This document shows positions 7,604 to 16,208 of a stretch of DNA of 64,000 nucleotides, in pieces (within the stretch, counting starts at the first letter, position 1; the number at the start of each line of letters is the position of its first letter). This stretch comes from an uncultured Chitinophagaceae bacterium (lineage in GTDB: Bacteria > Bacteroidota > Bacteroidia > Chitinophagales > Chitinophagaceae): positions 1 through 64,000 of the forward strand of contig CALJNC010000038.1 of assembly GCA_937981995.1 (NCBI GenBank). The letters are read 5' to 3'. The translations under genes were made by a program, and so were the position numbers. The notes beneath the pieces are model-generated. The model was not told the origin of the DNA, made no database searches, and saw nothing but the letters and a program-made list of their open reading frames with translations.

Positions 7604-9835
7604 CTAACGGATTACATTAATATCACCTCGGGCATACCCGATATTGTCTTTTGCTTTTTTGTAAGAAGCGGTATAAAAATAAGTACCATTAGGAACTTCA
7701 AAGCCTCCTGAATTTCCTTTCCAGGCCTTGCTAGGATTGTTGGTTTCAAATACAAGCTGTCCCCATCGATTAAAAATTCTCAAGTGATATTGCTCTACTA
7801 TTGAAGTGCCTCTATCAATAATCAAGGGTTTAAATTCATCATTTTTACCATCACCATTTGGCGTAAATGCATTAGGAAATACAAGATCTACGTCTTCGAT
7901 TTTAAATACAGTACCGCAATGTTCTATAGTATCTGCACAGCCAAAATTATTTTTAGCTACAAGCTTAAAGCAATATTCTCCTACTGTATCTGCCATAAAT
8001 GTTTCATCAGGACTAATACTTAAAAGGTTTCCATTATAATACCATTCGTATTGTGTAGCACCTTGGCTTTGATTAATTAATTGAAAATTTGGGTCATCTA
8101 CACTTACACTATTTGGAGTAATGGTAAAATCCGCAACAGGATAGGGATGTACAATTACTGTAAAAGTAATCGTATCATAATCTCGGCAAATATCTCCTTC
8201 GTATCCATACACAGTATAGGTTGTAGTAGTATCAGGTGCAAACGTTAATTGGGTATTTGTACCATTCGGAATTACACCGGTTTTAGGATTATAATCAAAA
8301 AAGTTATTTGGAGGAATATCCATTGGGTCTGTTGACTCCCCATAACAGAATTCTCTATTATCAGGTTTGTCTAAATCAAAGCCGTATGATTTATTAAATG
8401 AAGAGTCATGAACACGCGCCATCCAAATATCACTGGAGGCATTATAGTTAAGTGTAGTGTTTCCGTAGACAGATGGAGATCGCATAAATCCTCCAGTATA
8501 AATTTGACCATTTACACCCAAGGCAATTGCATTAGCACGATCATTATCATCGGGTCCTCCGCCGGTAACTGCCCATTTCCATTTACCGTCTGGTGAAATC
8601 CTTGCTACAAAGGATTGCTTGGTTAGGGTAGGAGATAAAATGATATTGTCTCCAAATTTTGCATTGTTATTTATATCGCCGGCTACATAAACATTACAAT
8701 TGGTATCCGCTACAATATCATTTCCGCGCTCGCCACCCACATCACGTCCTGCACGCGCTCCCCAAACCGGGCTTCCATCAGCAGCATTTACTTTAATTAC
8801 AAATACATCACGGCCGTCATAGTTTTTAGCCATGAATTGACCGTCGTAGTATATCGAATCTCGATGCTCGCCAGTAAGATAAATACTTCCTTTATTGTCA
8901 GAGCAAATTCCATTGCACCAATCTTTTTTTCTACTACCAAAGTTTTTGGCGTAGCGAAAAGTACCACTACCATCATAGCTAATTAAAAAACCGTCATAAT
9001 GCCCATTACTTGTAAGCGAGGTGCCTCCAAATACTCTTGTATGATCAAAACCACCGGTAATATATACATTGTTATTTTCATCTACACAGCATGCAATATC
9101 ACGTTCTACATATTTTCCGTAGGAGCTATCATAGGGTAAATTTCCGAAGGACTTAGCCCATAAAAAATTACCAGCAGCATCTTGCTTGGTAACCCAATAA
9201 GCGCATTCCCTGCTACCAGAGGTATTTAAATCTGTAACCAATAAGGTTGGACCGCCGTATAAATCATTCCCTTGCATAAAACCACAGGTATAAATATTGC
9301 CTAATTTATCAATCGCCACATCCATTCCTTGGTCATCGCCTGAATTTGAGCGTAAAACATGTCCCCATTGTACTACGCCATTGGTATTTACTTTGGCCAC
9401 AAATCCTTGATCTTGCCCACCATTTGGTCCTGCTCCAATAATGTAACCGTTTAAATTAAATCCACTATTGCCATGCCAGTACGTTCCTGTAACTATTGAG
9501 TTTCCAGCCGGATCAACGTTCATACCTAAAATTCGATCATCAAATACACGACCGCCCGAAATGGCCCAATAGCAATAACCCGTACTGTCAAACTTGGCTA
9601 GCCAAGCTTCTTTACTGCTTGAATTGCTTGTATACTGTAAGTTGAGCTGATTGATACCTAAGTCAATATTATTGCCAAAGTAACCTGCCGCATATATAAA
9701 TCCTAGTGAATCCGTTCGCATGGCTATGCATTTATCACTTTTGTTATTCCCAGCACTTTGGGACCAAACATAGCGTTGCGCGTTTGTTTGCGCTATACAG
9801 CTTGATAATAACAAGATAAGTAAGATTCTTTTCAT
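7604..9835 (-). CDS. Secreted beta-propeller-like protein with PKD and T9SS type B sorting domain
   Basis: I place the start at the ATG ending at 9835 (743 residues), because it gives a proper signal peptide (MKRILLILLLSSC then NAQ) and because a weak -7-like TAACTTTA lies just upstream; the reading frame extends to 9868. Residues about 30-480 contain repeated units of the type GxIYxxGxF / GNIYTCG / NNVYITGGF / NVYVAGD / GQIYTGGF, like SBBP beta-propeller repeats. About 560-650 is PKD-like (PVADFTITP, TQYEWYYNG, YCFKLVAKN). About 655-743 is the gliding-motility/T9SS type B C-terminal domain (FPNAFTPNGDGKNDEF, FNRWGQLVFET, PNGTYFYTASYK). The protein should be exported through SprA and held on the surface or released. 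Ligand unknown. Confidence 0.9.
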   Translation of the reverse strand: MKRILLILLLSSCIAQTNAQRYVWSQSAGNNKSDKCIAMRTDSLGFIYAAGYFGNNIDLGINQLNLQYTSNSSSKEAWLAKFDSTGYCYWAISGGRVFDDRILGMNVDPAGNSIVTGTYWHGNSGFNLNGYIIGAGPNGGQDQGFVAKVNTNGVVQWGHVLRSNSGDDQGMDVAIDKLGNIYTCGFMQGNDLYGGPTLLVTDLNTSGSRECAYWVTKQDAAGNFLWAKSFGNLPYDSSYGKYVERDIACCVDENNNVYITGGFDHTRVFGGTSLTSNGHYDGFLISYDGSGTFRYAKNFGSRKKDWCNGICSDNKGSIYLTGEHRDSIYYDGQFMAKNYDGRDVFVIKVNAADGSPVWGARAGRDVGGERGNDIVADTNCNVYVAGDINNNAKFGDNIILSPTLTKQSFVARISPDGKWKWAVTGGGPDDNDRANAIALGVNGQIYTGGFMRSPSVYGNTTLNYNASSDIWMARVHDSSFNKSYGFDLDKPDNREFCYGESTDPMDIPPNNFFDYNPKTGVIPNGTNTQLTFAPDTTTTYTVYGYEGDICRDYDTITFTVIVHPYPVADFTITPNSVSVDDPNFQLINQSQGATQYEWYYNGNLLSISPDETFMADTVGEYCFKLVAKNNFGCADTIEHCGTVFKIEDVDLVFPNAFTPNGDGKNDEFKPLIIDRGTSIVEQYHLRIFNRWGQLVFETNNPSKAWKGNSGGFEVPNGTYFYTASYKKAKDNIGYARGDINVIR

Positions 9836-10019
9836 AAGGCGTTCTAAAGTTAAGGTATTCTTATCCATATTTTTATTATGAATATAAATATAAATAAGTT
9901 GCCATGCTACTTATAAGACGCTAAAACCCTGCTAAACGTTTGATGAACTGTATATTGCCGAGTGTTGGAATATTTTCAATAAATTAAGAACTAAAGCGGC
10001 CTTTTTTTAATAAAATTGC

Positions 10020-10027
10020 TACTTTTG
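10020..10027 (+). promoter_or_regulatory. Putative -7 box for the yceD-rpmF-plsX operon
   Basis: TACTTTTG fits TAnnTTTG and ends 20 bases before the yceD ATG. No good -33 element is seen. The 178-212 bases between the divergent T9SS cargo gene and yceD contain nothing else I can identify. Confidence 0.5.
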
Positions 10028-10047
10028 CACTCCTTATATCGGTTGGT

Positions 10048-10584
10048 ATGAAATGGAGAAGAGAATTTGAGATAGCTTATGTAAGCTTGAAGCAGGGCGA
10101 GCACCATTTCAACTATAAGATTGAGGACAGTTTCTTTGAACACTTTGCAAATCCTGGATTTAATAATTCGGATATTGAGGTAAAGATGATACTTGATAAA
10201 AAACCAAGTGTTTTCTTACTGCATTTTGATATTCATGGAAAAGCCATTACACAATGTGATCGTTGTGGTGATGACTTTGAAATGACGCTCTGGGACGAGT
10301 TTGACCATGTGGTTAAATTAGTTAGCGATAGCGATGTGAATCTCAAAAATGAAGAAGACCCCGAGGTATCCTATATATCAAGAAATGATAGTTTGCTAGA
10401 CGTAAGTAAATTGGTATATGAGTACATCGTATTTAGTATGCCGATACAAAAAACGCATGGTACAGATGAGGAAGGAAATACAGAGTGTAACCAAGAGGTA
10501 CTGGATAGATTAGAAAAACAAACACCGCATACCACAAATAAAATGTGGGATGCACTGAAGAAAAAAATAAAAAAAGAAAAGTAA
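10048..10584 (+). CDS. yceD: DUF177 / YceD-family rRNA accumulation protein
   Basis: The 178-residue protein matches DUF177 (YceD), needed for normal 23S rRNA accumulation in E. coli and plants. Evidence is the CxxC pair Cys70/Cys73 in ITQCDRCGDDFEM, the acidic middle and the conserved downstream pattern around DVSKLVYEYIVFSMPI. The family usually has this pair and sometimes a second; here only one further Cys (near residue 151) is present. The position directly before rpmF, six bases away, is the classic arrangement and supports the call more than the sequence alone. It opens an operon yceD-rpmF-plsX. Confidence 0.88.
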   Translation: MKWRREFEIAYVSLKQGEHHFNYKIEDSFFEHFANPGFNNSDIEVKMILDKKPSVFLLHFDIHGKAITQCDRCGDDFEMTLWDEFDHVVKLVSDSDVNLKNEEDPEVSYISRNDSLLDVSKLVYEYIVFSMPIQKTHGTDEEGNTECNQEVLDRLEKQTPHTTNKMWDALKKKIKKEK

Positions 10585-10590
10585 TTAATT

Positions 10591-10812
10591 ATGGCACATC
10601 CTAAGAGACGACAATCTAGTCAACGTCAAGCAAAACGTCGTACACACTATACGGCAAACACTCCTACATTGAGTATTGACAAAACTTCTGGAGAAGTACA
10701 CCAGCGCCACCGTGCACATTGGGTTGAAAACAAACTAATGTACAAAGGTCGTGTGGTGATGGAAAAAGAAGTTGAAGTAGACGAAGATATTGATGATAAT
10801 ACTGAAGCTTAA
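10591..10812 (+). CDS. rpmF: Ribosomal protein bL32
   Basis: A 73-residue bL32. It begins AHPKRRQSSQRQAKRRTHY, the typical basic N-terminus that threads into the large subunit near the peptidyl transferase centre, followed by HQRHRAHW and YKGRVV. There are no cysteines at all, so this is the zinc-free form of bL32; many bacteria carry the CxxC...CxxC zinc form. The C-terminal tail is unusually acidic (EVEVDEDIDDNTEA). It sits between yceD and plsX with gaps of 6 and 15 bases. Confidence 0.96.
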   Translation: MAHPKRRQSSQRQAKRRTHYTANTPTLSIDKTSGEVHQRHRAHWVENKLMYKGRVVMEKEVEVDEDIDDNTEA

Positions 10813-10827
10813 TTCATATCAAGCTAT

Positions 10828-11754
10828 ATGCGTATAGGATATGATATGATGGGCGGCGATAATGCACCTCAGGCTAACCTGAGTGCTGCGAAGCAGTTTG
10901 CCCAATCGAATACTGACGTTCAATTGTATTTATTTTTTGATGCCGCCCAGCCGATTGATGGTTTGGACGGCATTCCTAATTCTGTACCTGTACCATGCGA
11001 TGGTGTAGTGGGTATGGATGATCATCCTACTAAGGCCATGCGCGAAAAACAGAAAGCAACCATTCCGGTTGGTTTTCATTTTTTAGCCGAAGGCAAAGTA
11101 GATGCTTTTATAAGCACAGGCAACACCGGCATGATGATGGTAGGCGCCATGATGATGATCAAACCATTAGATGGCGTTTTGCGACCAGCAATTCCTACTA
11201 TGGTACCTAAATTAAATGGTGGCCTAGGCCTTATAGCTGATGTAGGACTCAATGCTGATTGTAAGGCGGAGCACCTAAAACAGTTTGCAATATTAGCCGC
11301 AGAGTATGCTCGATTAGCACAGGATAATGAAAATCCTACGGTAGGTCTTATCAATATGGGTGAGGAAGAAGGCAAAGGAAATCTATTAGCCAAAGAGGCG
11401 TATCCTTTATTGAAGGCAGAATCCAAAATTAATTTTATAGGAAATATTGAAGGCCGAGATATTTTTTATGATAAAGCCGATGTTATGATCTGCGATGGTT
11501 TTACCGGTAATATCGTATTAAAACTTTCAGAAAGTATGTATGATGTATTTTCTGTAGAGCGAGGAATTAAAGACGAATTTGTTGAGCGCCTAAATTTTGA
11601 AAATTATGGCGGTACACCTGTATTGGGGGTGAAAAAACCAGTAATTGTAGGTCATGGTGTTTCTAAGGCACCTGCTATGATGCACATGATGGCTATGGCT
11701 AAGCGCATGGTAGAGACGGACTTTTGTGGTACACTTGCTAAGCAGTTTGCTTAG
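10828..11754 (+). CDS. plsX: Phosphate acyltransferase PlsX
   Basis: PlsX (308 residues) makes acyl-phosphate from acyl-ACP, the first step of phosphatidic acid synthesis by the PlsX/PlsY route. Diagnostic segments are RIGYDMMGGDNAP at the start, FISTGNTGMMM (about 91-101), RPAIPTMVP, LIADVGLNADCKAEHLKQFA, NMGEEEGKGN and VMICDGFTGNIVLKLSE. The operon yceD-rpmF-plsX is conserved widely and is often followed by fabH; here an unrelated AT-rich orphan on the opposite strand follows 10 bases later. No terminator is obvious between the two convergent genes. Confidence 0.95.
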   Translation: MRIGYDMMGGDNAPQANLSAAKQFAQSNTDVQLYLFFDAAQPIDGLDGIPNSVPVPCDGVVGMDDHPTKAMREKQKATIPVGFHFLAEGKVDAFISTGNTGMMMVGAMMMIKPLDGVLRPAIPTMVPKLNGGLGLIADVGLNADCKAEHLKQFAILAAEYARLAQDNENPTVGLINMGEEEGKGNLLAKEAYPLLKAESKINFIGNIEGRDIFYDKADVMICDGFTGNIVLKLSESMYDVFSVERGIKDEFVERLNFENYGGTPVLGVKKPVIVGHGVSKAPAMMHMMAMAKRMVETDFCGTLAKQFA

Positions 11755-11764
11755 CCGCACTAGG

Positions 11765-12355
11765 TCAATGCAAGTCGCGATTTACATTCTCTAATAAATG
11801 TCTCCTATTCTTAAAATACTTTTGTAAAGTATCAGTTTTTTTATCTTTAGGAGCTACTTCTAAAACCTTATCAAAAAGTTCAAAATAATCATTAAGAGAT
11901 TTTCTTATTGCGTTATTAAATTTTTCAACAGAAATTAATTCAGAAGAAAAAAATCGCCTTGAACTATTAATTGAATTTATTCCTTTTTGATAAGATAAAC
12001 TATAGGTTTTTCTATTTACTTTTTCCAATTTAAGAATATCATTCGTTATAAATGTATGAATATAACTATTCGGGGAACCTTCATTTGGCCATTCTTTATT
12101 AATTTGGTTATTATAATAAAGCAAAAAATTTATCAAAAAGTCAATGGCATTTAGTGAAACATAGAAATCGAAATTTCTAAATATTATCTTATATCCATCA
12201 GTTATTATTTCAATTCCCCCATGACAACTCCATAAATAATAAGGTGTTAGTGACTCCTGGTCAAAATAATCTGAACCTGCTTTTACATCATGAATATTGA
12301 TCTCGCGACCATGTTCATCAAACAACACAATTGATATTTCTAAGTCTGCTTCCAA
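11765..12355 (-). CDS. Unrecognised 196-residue protein, possibly acquired
   Basis: I do not recognise this protein. It has no signal peptide, membrane helix or known motif; it is rich in Asn, Ile, Phe, Tyr and Lys and more AT-rich than the housekeeping genes beside it, which hints at recent acquisition. A central hydrophobic stretch (SLNAIDFLINFLLYY, about residues 67-81) looks like a buried helix, and the C-terminus is basic and helical. It lies downstream of, and on the same strand as, the type 23-like gene (112-base gap), so an immunity or accessory role to that gene is conceivable, but nothing in the sequence proves it. The -7-like TATCTTTA ends five bases before its ATG, so it may have its own leaderless transcript. 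Confidence 0.6.
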   Translation of the reverse strand: MEADLEISIVLFDEHGREINIHDVKAGSDYFDQESLTPYYLWSCHGGIEIITDGYKIIFRNFDFYVSLNAIDFLINFLLYYNNQINKEWPNEGSPNSYIHTFITNDILKLEKVNRKTYSLSYQKGINSINSSRRFFSSELISVEKFNNAIRKSLNDYFELFDKVLEVAPKDKKTDTLQKYFKNRRHLLENVNRDLH

Positions 12356-12360
12356 CTTGA

Positions 12361-12368
12361 TAAAGATA
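12361..12368 (-). promoter_or_regulatory. Weak -7 box for the orphan gene
   Basis: On the minus strand this reads TATCTTTA, one mismatch from TAnnTTTG, five bases before the ATG at 12355. If used, transcription would begin at or next to the start codon. Weak evidence on its own. Confidence 0.3.
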
Positions 12369-12467
12369 TAAATTTACAATTTTAATACATAGTAATTGCT
12401 AGCTCAAGTTGTATAGAGGGGATTGTTTTATAATACTAACAAAAATTGCATATCTCGTTGAAAGATC

Positions 12468-13427
12468 TTAATAAAACAAAGGTCGATTCAAACCTATGCC
12501 CCAAACAAATTTTCCTTTTCTTACTTTCTCCTTTTTGCCATAAAGGTAATCGGCCCCCTCAGCATTGCGCATAGGTATGTGCGGATTTTCTATTTTTATG
12601 AGCCGCTTTGGCAAGAAAGGCATGTCATGAATAAATTTATTCTGTACCGCATTTCTAATGTGCTCATTATCTAAACCAATAGTAGCAAAGGCGCTTTGAT
12701 TAAATTCTGTACTCGTATGCCAACTCAGTTTTAAAATTCCATGCGAAGCTTTATGGTATGTTGAGTTATTGAGTTTTTTATACCCAAAGCGTGATGGGTA
12801 AGTGTCTTCTGTAATTTTTTCAGTAGGAGCATTTTGTGTTTGTCCTGTATATAATAAGAGGTCTAAGGAAACTTTTTGCTCAGCTAATAATTGATTGCCA
12901 ATGGTTGCGCTATAAAAATAACGGCCTAATGATATTGCACCGGTTCTAAATTTATCGTAAGGTAAAAATACAAAGCCGTCATTTTCTGAAGCAAGAAAAT
13001 AGTCTCCTAAACGTAGATTGATAAGCCCCGTTATTTGATCTGTTCCTATTTTATCAGAATACAATTTTATACCATAGCTTATCATGTGCGTGCGCAGACT
13101 AAAATTAGAAATAGGAGAAAGCATAGCTAAGCCATCAATAAATTGTCTTGGTGGTCCAAAACCAACACCCATTGCTAATCCTGATTGAGATTCTAACCGA
13201 GGTATATTGGGCCCATAATTTTTAAAAGCATAGAAAATTGCGTTATTAGAACTAAATTGAAAACTACCCAAATTGGCATAAAGGCCTAATGTACCACCAA
13301 TGCGATGCACCGGTTGGCCAAGCTCGTACACAATACCAATTTTAAATCCACGATTCTTATACAATTGACCAAAGCCTAGCTTGCAAAAAATTAATAAGAT
13401 TAGCGTTATTTTTAAGGTTCGCAACAA
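12468..13427 (-). CDS. Secreted protein resembling the polymorphic toxin type 23 family
   Basis: I propose the TTG codon ending at 13427 (319 residues; the next TTG, at 13424, is as good), since it yields a standard signal peptide (LRTLKITLILLIFCKLGFGQ) and the longer frame runs into the divergent ung gene. The mature part alternates short beta strands with Gly and aromatic residues. The order of its pieces, DQITGLINLRLGDYF, then a SENDG segment, DKFRTGAISLGRYF, LLLYTGQTQ, and finally EHIRNAVQNKFIHDMPF, agrees with my recollection of proteins annotated as 'polymorphic toxin type 23 domain' in Bacteroidota (ENDxxxF, DRxRTAA, LFTG, HAxQNxxxHD). Toxic activity of that domain is a prediction, and the protein could equally be an outer-membrane barrel. 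It is divergent from ung with about 18 bases between starts. Confidence 0.5.
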   Translation of the reverse strand: MLRTLKITLILLIFCKLGFGQLYKNRGFKIGIVYELGQPVHRIGGTLGLYANLGSFQFSSNNAIFYAFKNYGPNIPRLESQSGLAMGVGFGPPRQFIDGLAMLSPISNFSLRTHMISYGIKLYSDKIGTDQITGLINLRLGDYFLASENDGFVFLPYDKFRTGAISLGRYFYSATIGNQLLAEQKVSLDLLLYTGQTQNAPTEKITEDTYPSRFGYKKLNNSTYHKASHGILKLSWHTSTEFNQSAFATIGLDNEHIRNAVQNKFIHDMPFLPKRLIKIENPHIPMRNAEGADYLYGKKEKVRKGKFVWGIGLNRPLFY

Positions 13428-13445
13428 GAGGCAAATATCAGAAGA

Positions 13446-14120
13446 ATGGCTGTGCAAATAGAAGAAAGTTGGAAAAAAGAACTGCAAGCAGAATTTGAGA
13501 AGGAGTACTTCAAAAATCTAGTAAATACACTTAAAGAAGAAAAAAAGTTGGGAAAGGAAATTTACCCAAGTGGGGATGAAATTTTTAATGCATTTGAGCT
13601 TACACCTTTTAAAGATGTAAAAGTGGTTATACTTGGGCAAGACCCTTATCATGGTCCGGGGCAAGCACATGGGCTTTGCTTTAGCGTAAATAAAGGGGTG
13701 ATTATACCGCCTTCATTAAAAAATATTTATAAGGAGTTAGTTACAGATGTAAATTTTGTAAAACCTAATCATGGCGATCTTACTAGCTGGGCAACAAAAG
13801 GCGTGTTTATGCTCAATGCGTCACTTACCGTAGAGCGAGCTTCTCCTATGAGCCACAGTAAAATTGGTTGGGCTCAATTTACAGATGCTGTAATTAAAAT
13901 ACTGAGCGAACGAAAAGAGCATATTGTATTTTTATTGTGGGGCAAGTTTGCACAAGAAAAAGGGAAATTAGTTGATGTAAATAAACATACCGTTTTGACC
14001 GCAGCTCATCCATCGCCATTCTCAGCATATAATGGTTTTTTTGGTTGTAAGCATTTTTCTAAAACAAATGAAAGCTTACGTACCTTTGGCTTTTCAGCAA
14101 TAGACTGGCAGATAAATTAG
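13446..14120 (+). CDS. ung: Uracil-DNA glycosylase
   Basis: Family 1 uracil-DNA glycosylase (224 residues) that removes uracil from DNA as the first step of base-excision repair. The water-activating loop GQDPYHG is at residues 64-70 with catalytic Asp66; the Leu-loop HPSPFSA carries His188; LLWGKFAQ lies at about 164-171. Length is as expected. It is the first gene of a compact ung-plsC-rnz run (1-base gap, then 4-base overlap). The start is only about 18 bases from that of the divergent gene at 12468-13427, so their promoters must overlap. Confidence 0.97.
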   Translation: MAVQIEESWKKELQAEFEKEYFKNLVNTLKEEKKLGKEIYPSGDEIFNAFELTPFKDVKVVILGQDPYHGPGQAHGLCFSVNKGVIIPPSLKNIYKELVTDVNFVKPNHGDLTSWATKGVFMLNASLTVERASPMSHSKIGWAQFTDAVIKILSERKEHIVFLLWGKFAQEKGKLVDVNKHTVLTAAHPSPFSAYNGFFGCKHFSKTNESLRTFGFSAIDWQIN

Positions 14121-14121
14121 T

Positions 14122-14862
14122 ATGAAATCCATTTTAGCAAGAATATACTTTGTGTATGCTGTTTCACTTTTTTTACTTTCTATGACGATTGTAGCAATCG
14201 TTGTTTTCTTTTTTAAATTGATTCTTTCAATCGAAAAATTTGATCATGCCTTGCATAAAATCTTTCAAGTATGGATGGGTATTTATATGCCTCTGATTTT
14301 TTGCCCTGTAAAGCATTTCGGTAGGGAACATTTTGAGCAGGGCGAAAATTACGTGGTTGTAGTAAATCATAATTCATTCTTGGATATACCCGTTTCTGCA
14401 CCCGGTGTGCCTGTTACGAATAAAACCTTGGCTAAAATAGAAATAAGTAAAGTGCCTATTTTTGGTTATATCTATAAGCAAGGAACCATTTTAGTAGATA
14501 GAAAAAATAGAAATAGTCGGGCAGAAAGTTTTGCAAAAATGGGAGAGGTTTTACAAAGCGGTTTGAGTTTGTGTTTGTATCCAGAGGGTACACGAAATAA
14601 GTCTAATGAGCTCTTGGCCAATTTTAAGGACGGAGCATTTAAGGTAGCTATTCAAAATCAGAAGGATATTATTCCTGGAGTAATTTTTGGTACAAAAAAT
14701 ATATTACATCCTTCAAAAAAAATGTATGCTTGGCCTAGTCGAATTGAGTTTCATTTTTTGAATAAAATTTCAGTGCAGGGTACAGAGGTAAAAGAATTAA
14801 AGGAGGAGACTAAAAGTAAAATGCTAGATTTTATTAAACAGCACAAAGAAAAATTAGTTTGA
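14122..14862 (+). CDS. plsC: 1-acyl-sn-glycerol-3-phosphate acyltransferase (PlsC-like)
   Basis: A 246-residue inner-membrane acyltransferase that adds the second acyl chain to lysophosphatidic acid. One N-terminal membrane helix (about 8-36) is followed by the HX4D catalytic pair His83/Asp88 in NHNSFLDIP, then VDRKNRNS (substrate-binding block II) and YPEGTRNKSNE (block III). Start is the ATG one base after the ung stop. Its TGA stop overlaps the TTG start of rnz (TTGA), which points to translational coupling. Lyso-acyltransferases have many paralogues, so the exact acceptor is inferred. Confidence 0.9.
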   Translation: MKSILARIYFVYAVSLFLLSMTIVAIVVFFFKLILSIEKFDHALHKIFQVWMGIYMPLIFCPVKHFGREHFEQGENYVVVVNHNSFLDIPVSAPGVPVTNKTLAKIEISKVPIFGYIYKQGTILVDRKNRNSRAESFAKMGEVLQSGLSLCLYPEGTRNKSNELLANFKDGAFKVAIQNQKDIIPGVIFGTKNILHPSKKMYAWPSRIEFHFLNKISVQGTEVKELKEETKSKMLDFIKQHKEKLV

Positions 14863-15755
14863 AAGTAAAAATACTAGGAAGCAATAGTGCTACGCCGGCC
14901 AATGGCAGAAACCCAACTTCTCAAGTTGTAAATATCAAAGAACAGCTATTCCTAGTGGATTGTGGTGAGGGAACGCAGATGCAAATGCAAAAGTTCCATG
15001 TGAAGCGCAATCGTATCAATCATATATTTATTAGTCACCTTCATGGGGATCATTATTTTGGACTAATTGGATTTTTAAATTCATTGGCTTTGTATGGTCG
15101 TGAAAAGGAAATGCATATATATTGTCCTGAACCCTTGCAAGCAATAATTGAAATTCAATTATTACAGGAATTGAGTTTTCCTTTACGGTTTCATTTTTTA
15201 AATTTTGAAAAGGAAGGTTTGATTTATAGTTCCGATAGTTTAGAGGTCAAGAGTTTTCCTGTAGATCATCGAATTGATACTTGTGGTTTTTTGTTTTTGG
15301 AAAAACAGCGTAAAAGGATATTACTTCCTGAAGAATGCAGACAATATGAAGTGCCGCAATATTTTTATAAGCGATTGACGACAGGGGAAGATTATACGCG
15401 TAAAGACGGTGAAATAATAAAGAATGAATGGTTAACTAAAGAAGGTAAAAAACCTTGCTCCTATGCTTATACCGCCGATACTGCACCCCATGAGAAATAC
15501 TTTGAAATAATAAAGAATGTAGACTTGCTATATCATGAAGCAACATATGAGGAAAAGCATTTAGACAAGGCAACGGATAGGGGGCACAGTACCGCAAAGC
15601 AAGCGGCAGAAGTTGCTAAGCAAGCCCTTGTAGGCAAACTAATGATTGGGCATTATTCTTCGCGTTATAAAGAACTTGATACTTTATTGGAAGAAGCTCA
15701 AAGTATTTTTGAAAATACGGTTTTAGCTATTGAAGGGGAAGAGGTTGACGTTTAA
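14859..15755 (+). CDS. rnz: Ribonuclease Z
   Basis: A 298-residue metallo-beta-lactamase-fold endonuclease that trims tRNA 3' ends. The metal site HLHGDH is at residues 60-65 (His60, His62, Asp64, His65), preceded by ILGSNSATP and FLVDCGEGTQMQM, which are typical of RNase Z. Later metal ligands are in DHRIDTCGF and YTADTAPHEKYF, with the histidine motif at RGHSTAKQAAEVA and GHYSSRY. It starts at TTG overlapping the plsC stop. Its stop codon abuts that of the convergent gene at 15756 with no base between. Length is normal for the short form. Confidence 0.95.
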   Translation: MKVKILGSNSATPANGRNPTSQVVNIKEQLFLVDCGEGTQMQMQKFHVKRNRINHIFISHLHGDHYFGLIGFLNSLALYGREKEMHIYCPEPLQAIIEIQLLQELSFPLRFHFLNFEKEGLIYSSDSLEVKSFPVDHRIDTCGFLFLEKQRKRILLPEECRQYEVPQYFYKRLTTGEDYTRKDGEIIKNEWLTKEGKKPCSYAYTADTAPHEKYFEIIKNVDLLYHEATYEEKHLDKATDRGHSTAKQAAEVAKQALVGKLMIGHYSSRYKELDTLLEEAQSIFENTVLAIEGEEVDV

Positions 15756-16208
15756 TTATACCAAATCAAATCGTTCATAATCTTCAAATATAATTTTGGA
15801 ATGCTTTGATTGACCAATAGTATAATAATCTCCGTCCTTGTAATGATTATAACTAACTGAATCCACTTTTATATTGGGGATGTTTGTGTCATTAAAAAAC
15901 AAGTAATATTCATTAGTTAGTGGAAAAAACTGTTTTCGAATAACTTGTAATTTAATTTTTATACCAGTTTGATGTTTTAAATCTTTGCGTAGCGGGATGA
16001 TCCTTTTGATATATAATATTATCATTTGAATACCGCCTAAAACAAAGGCAATGCTTCCATATATAAGTAAACCAACTAAAGAACCAAGAAGAATTGTTGC
16101 TAGCGGGATTAAAAAAAGACCACCTAATGCTTTTAGGAAAAATGAAGTACGTTGTTTCTTTATCTTTTCTAGGTAAGCAATTTGAAGTTCATTGAGTTCA
16201 AACTCCAT
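15756..16208 (-). CDS. Small two-helix membrane protein, unknown function
   Basis: I place the start at the ATG ending at 16208 (150 residues), which overlaps the transpeptidase stop as TAATG, and not at the longer 16232 frame. Two hydrophobic segments (about residues 26-46 and 48-68, GGLFLIPLATILLGSLVG and IAFVLGGIQMIILYI) suggest a helical hairpin in the inner membrane, with a soluble tail (about 75-150) that looks beta-rich (EYYLFFNDTNIPNIKVDSV). No family recognised. It is the last gene of the minus-strand run from DUF6913 and dapA and is coupled to the L,D-transpeptidase gene, so a cell-wall-related role is possible. Confidence 0.6.
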   Translation of the reverse strand: MEFELNELQIAYLEKIKKQRTSFFLKALGGLFLIPLATILLGSLVGLLIYGSIAFVLGGIQMIILYIKRIIPLRKDLKHQTGIKIKLQVIRKQFFPLTNEYYLFFNDTNIPNIKVDSVSYNHYKDGDYYTIGQSKHSKIIFEDYERFDLV

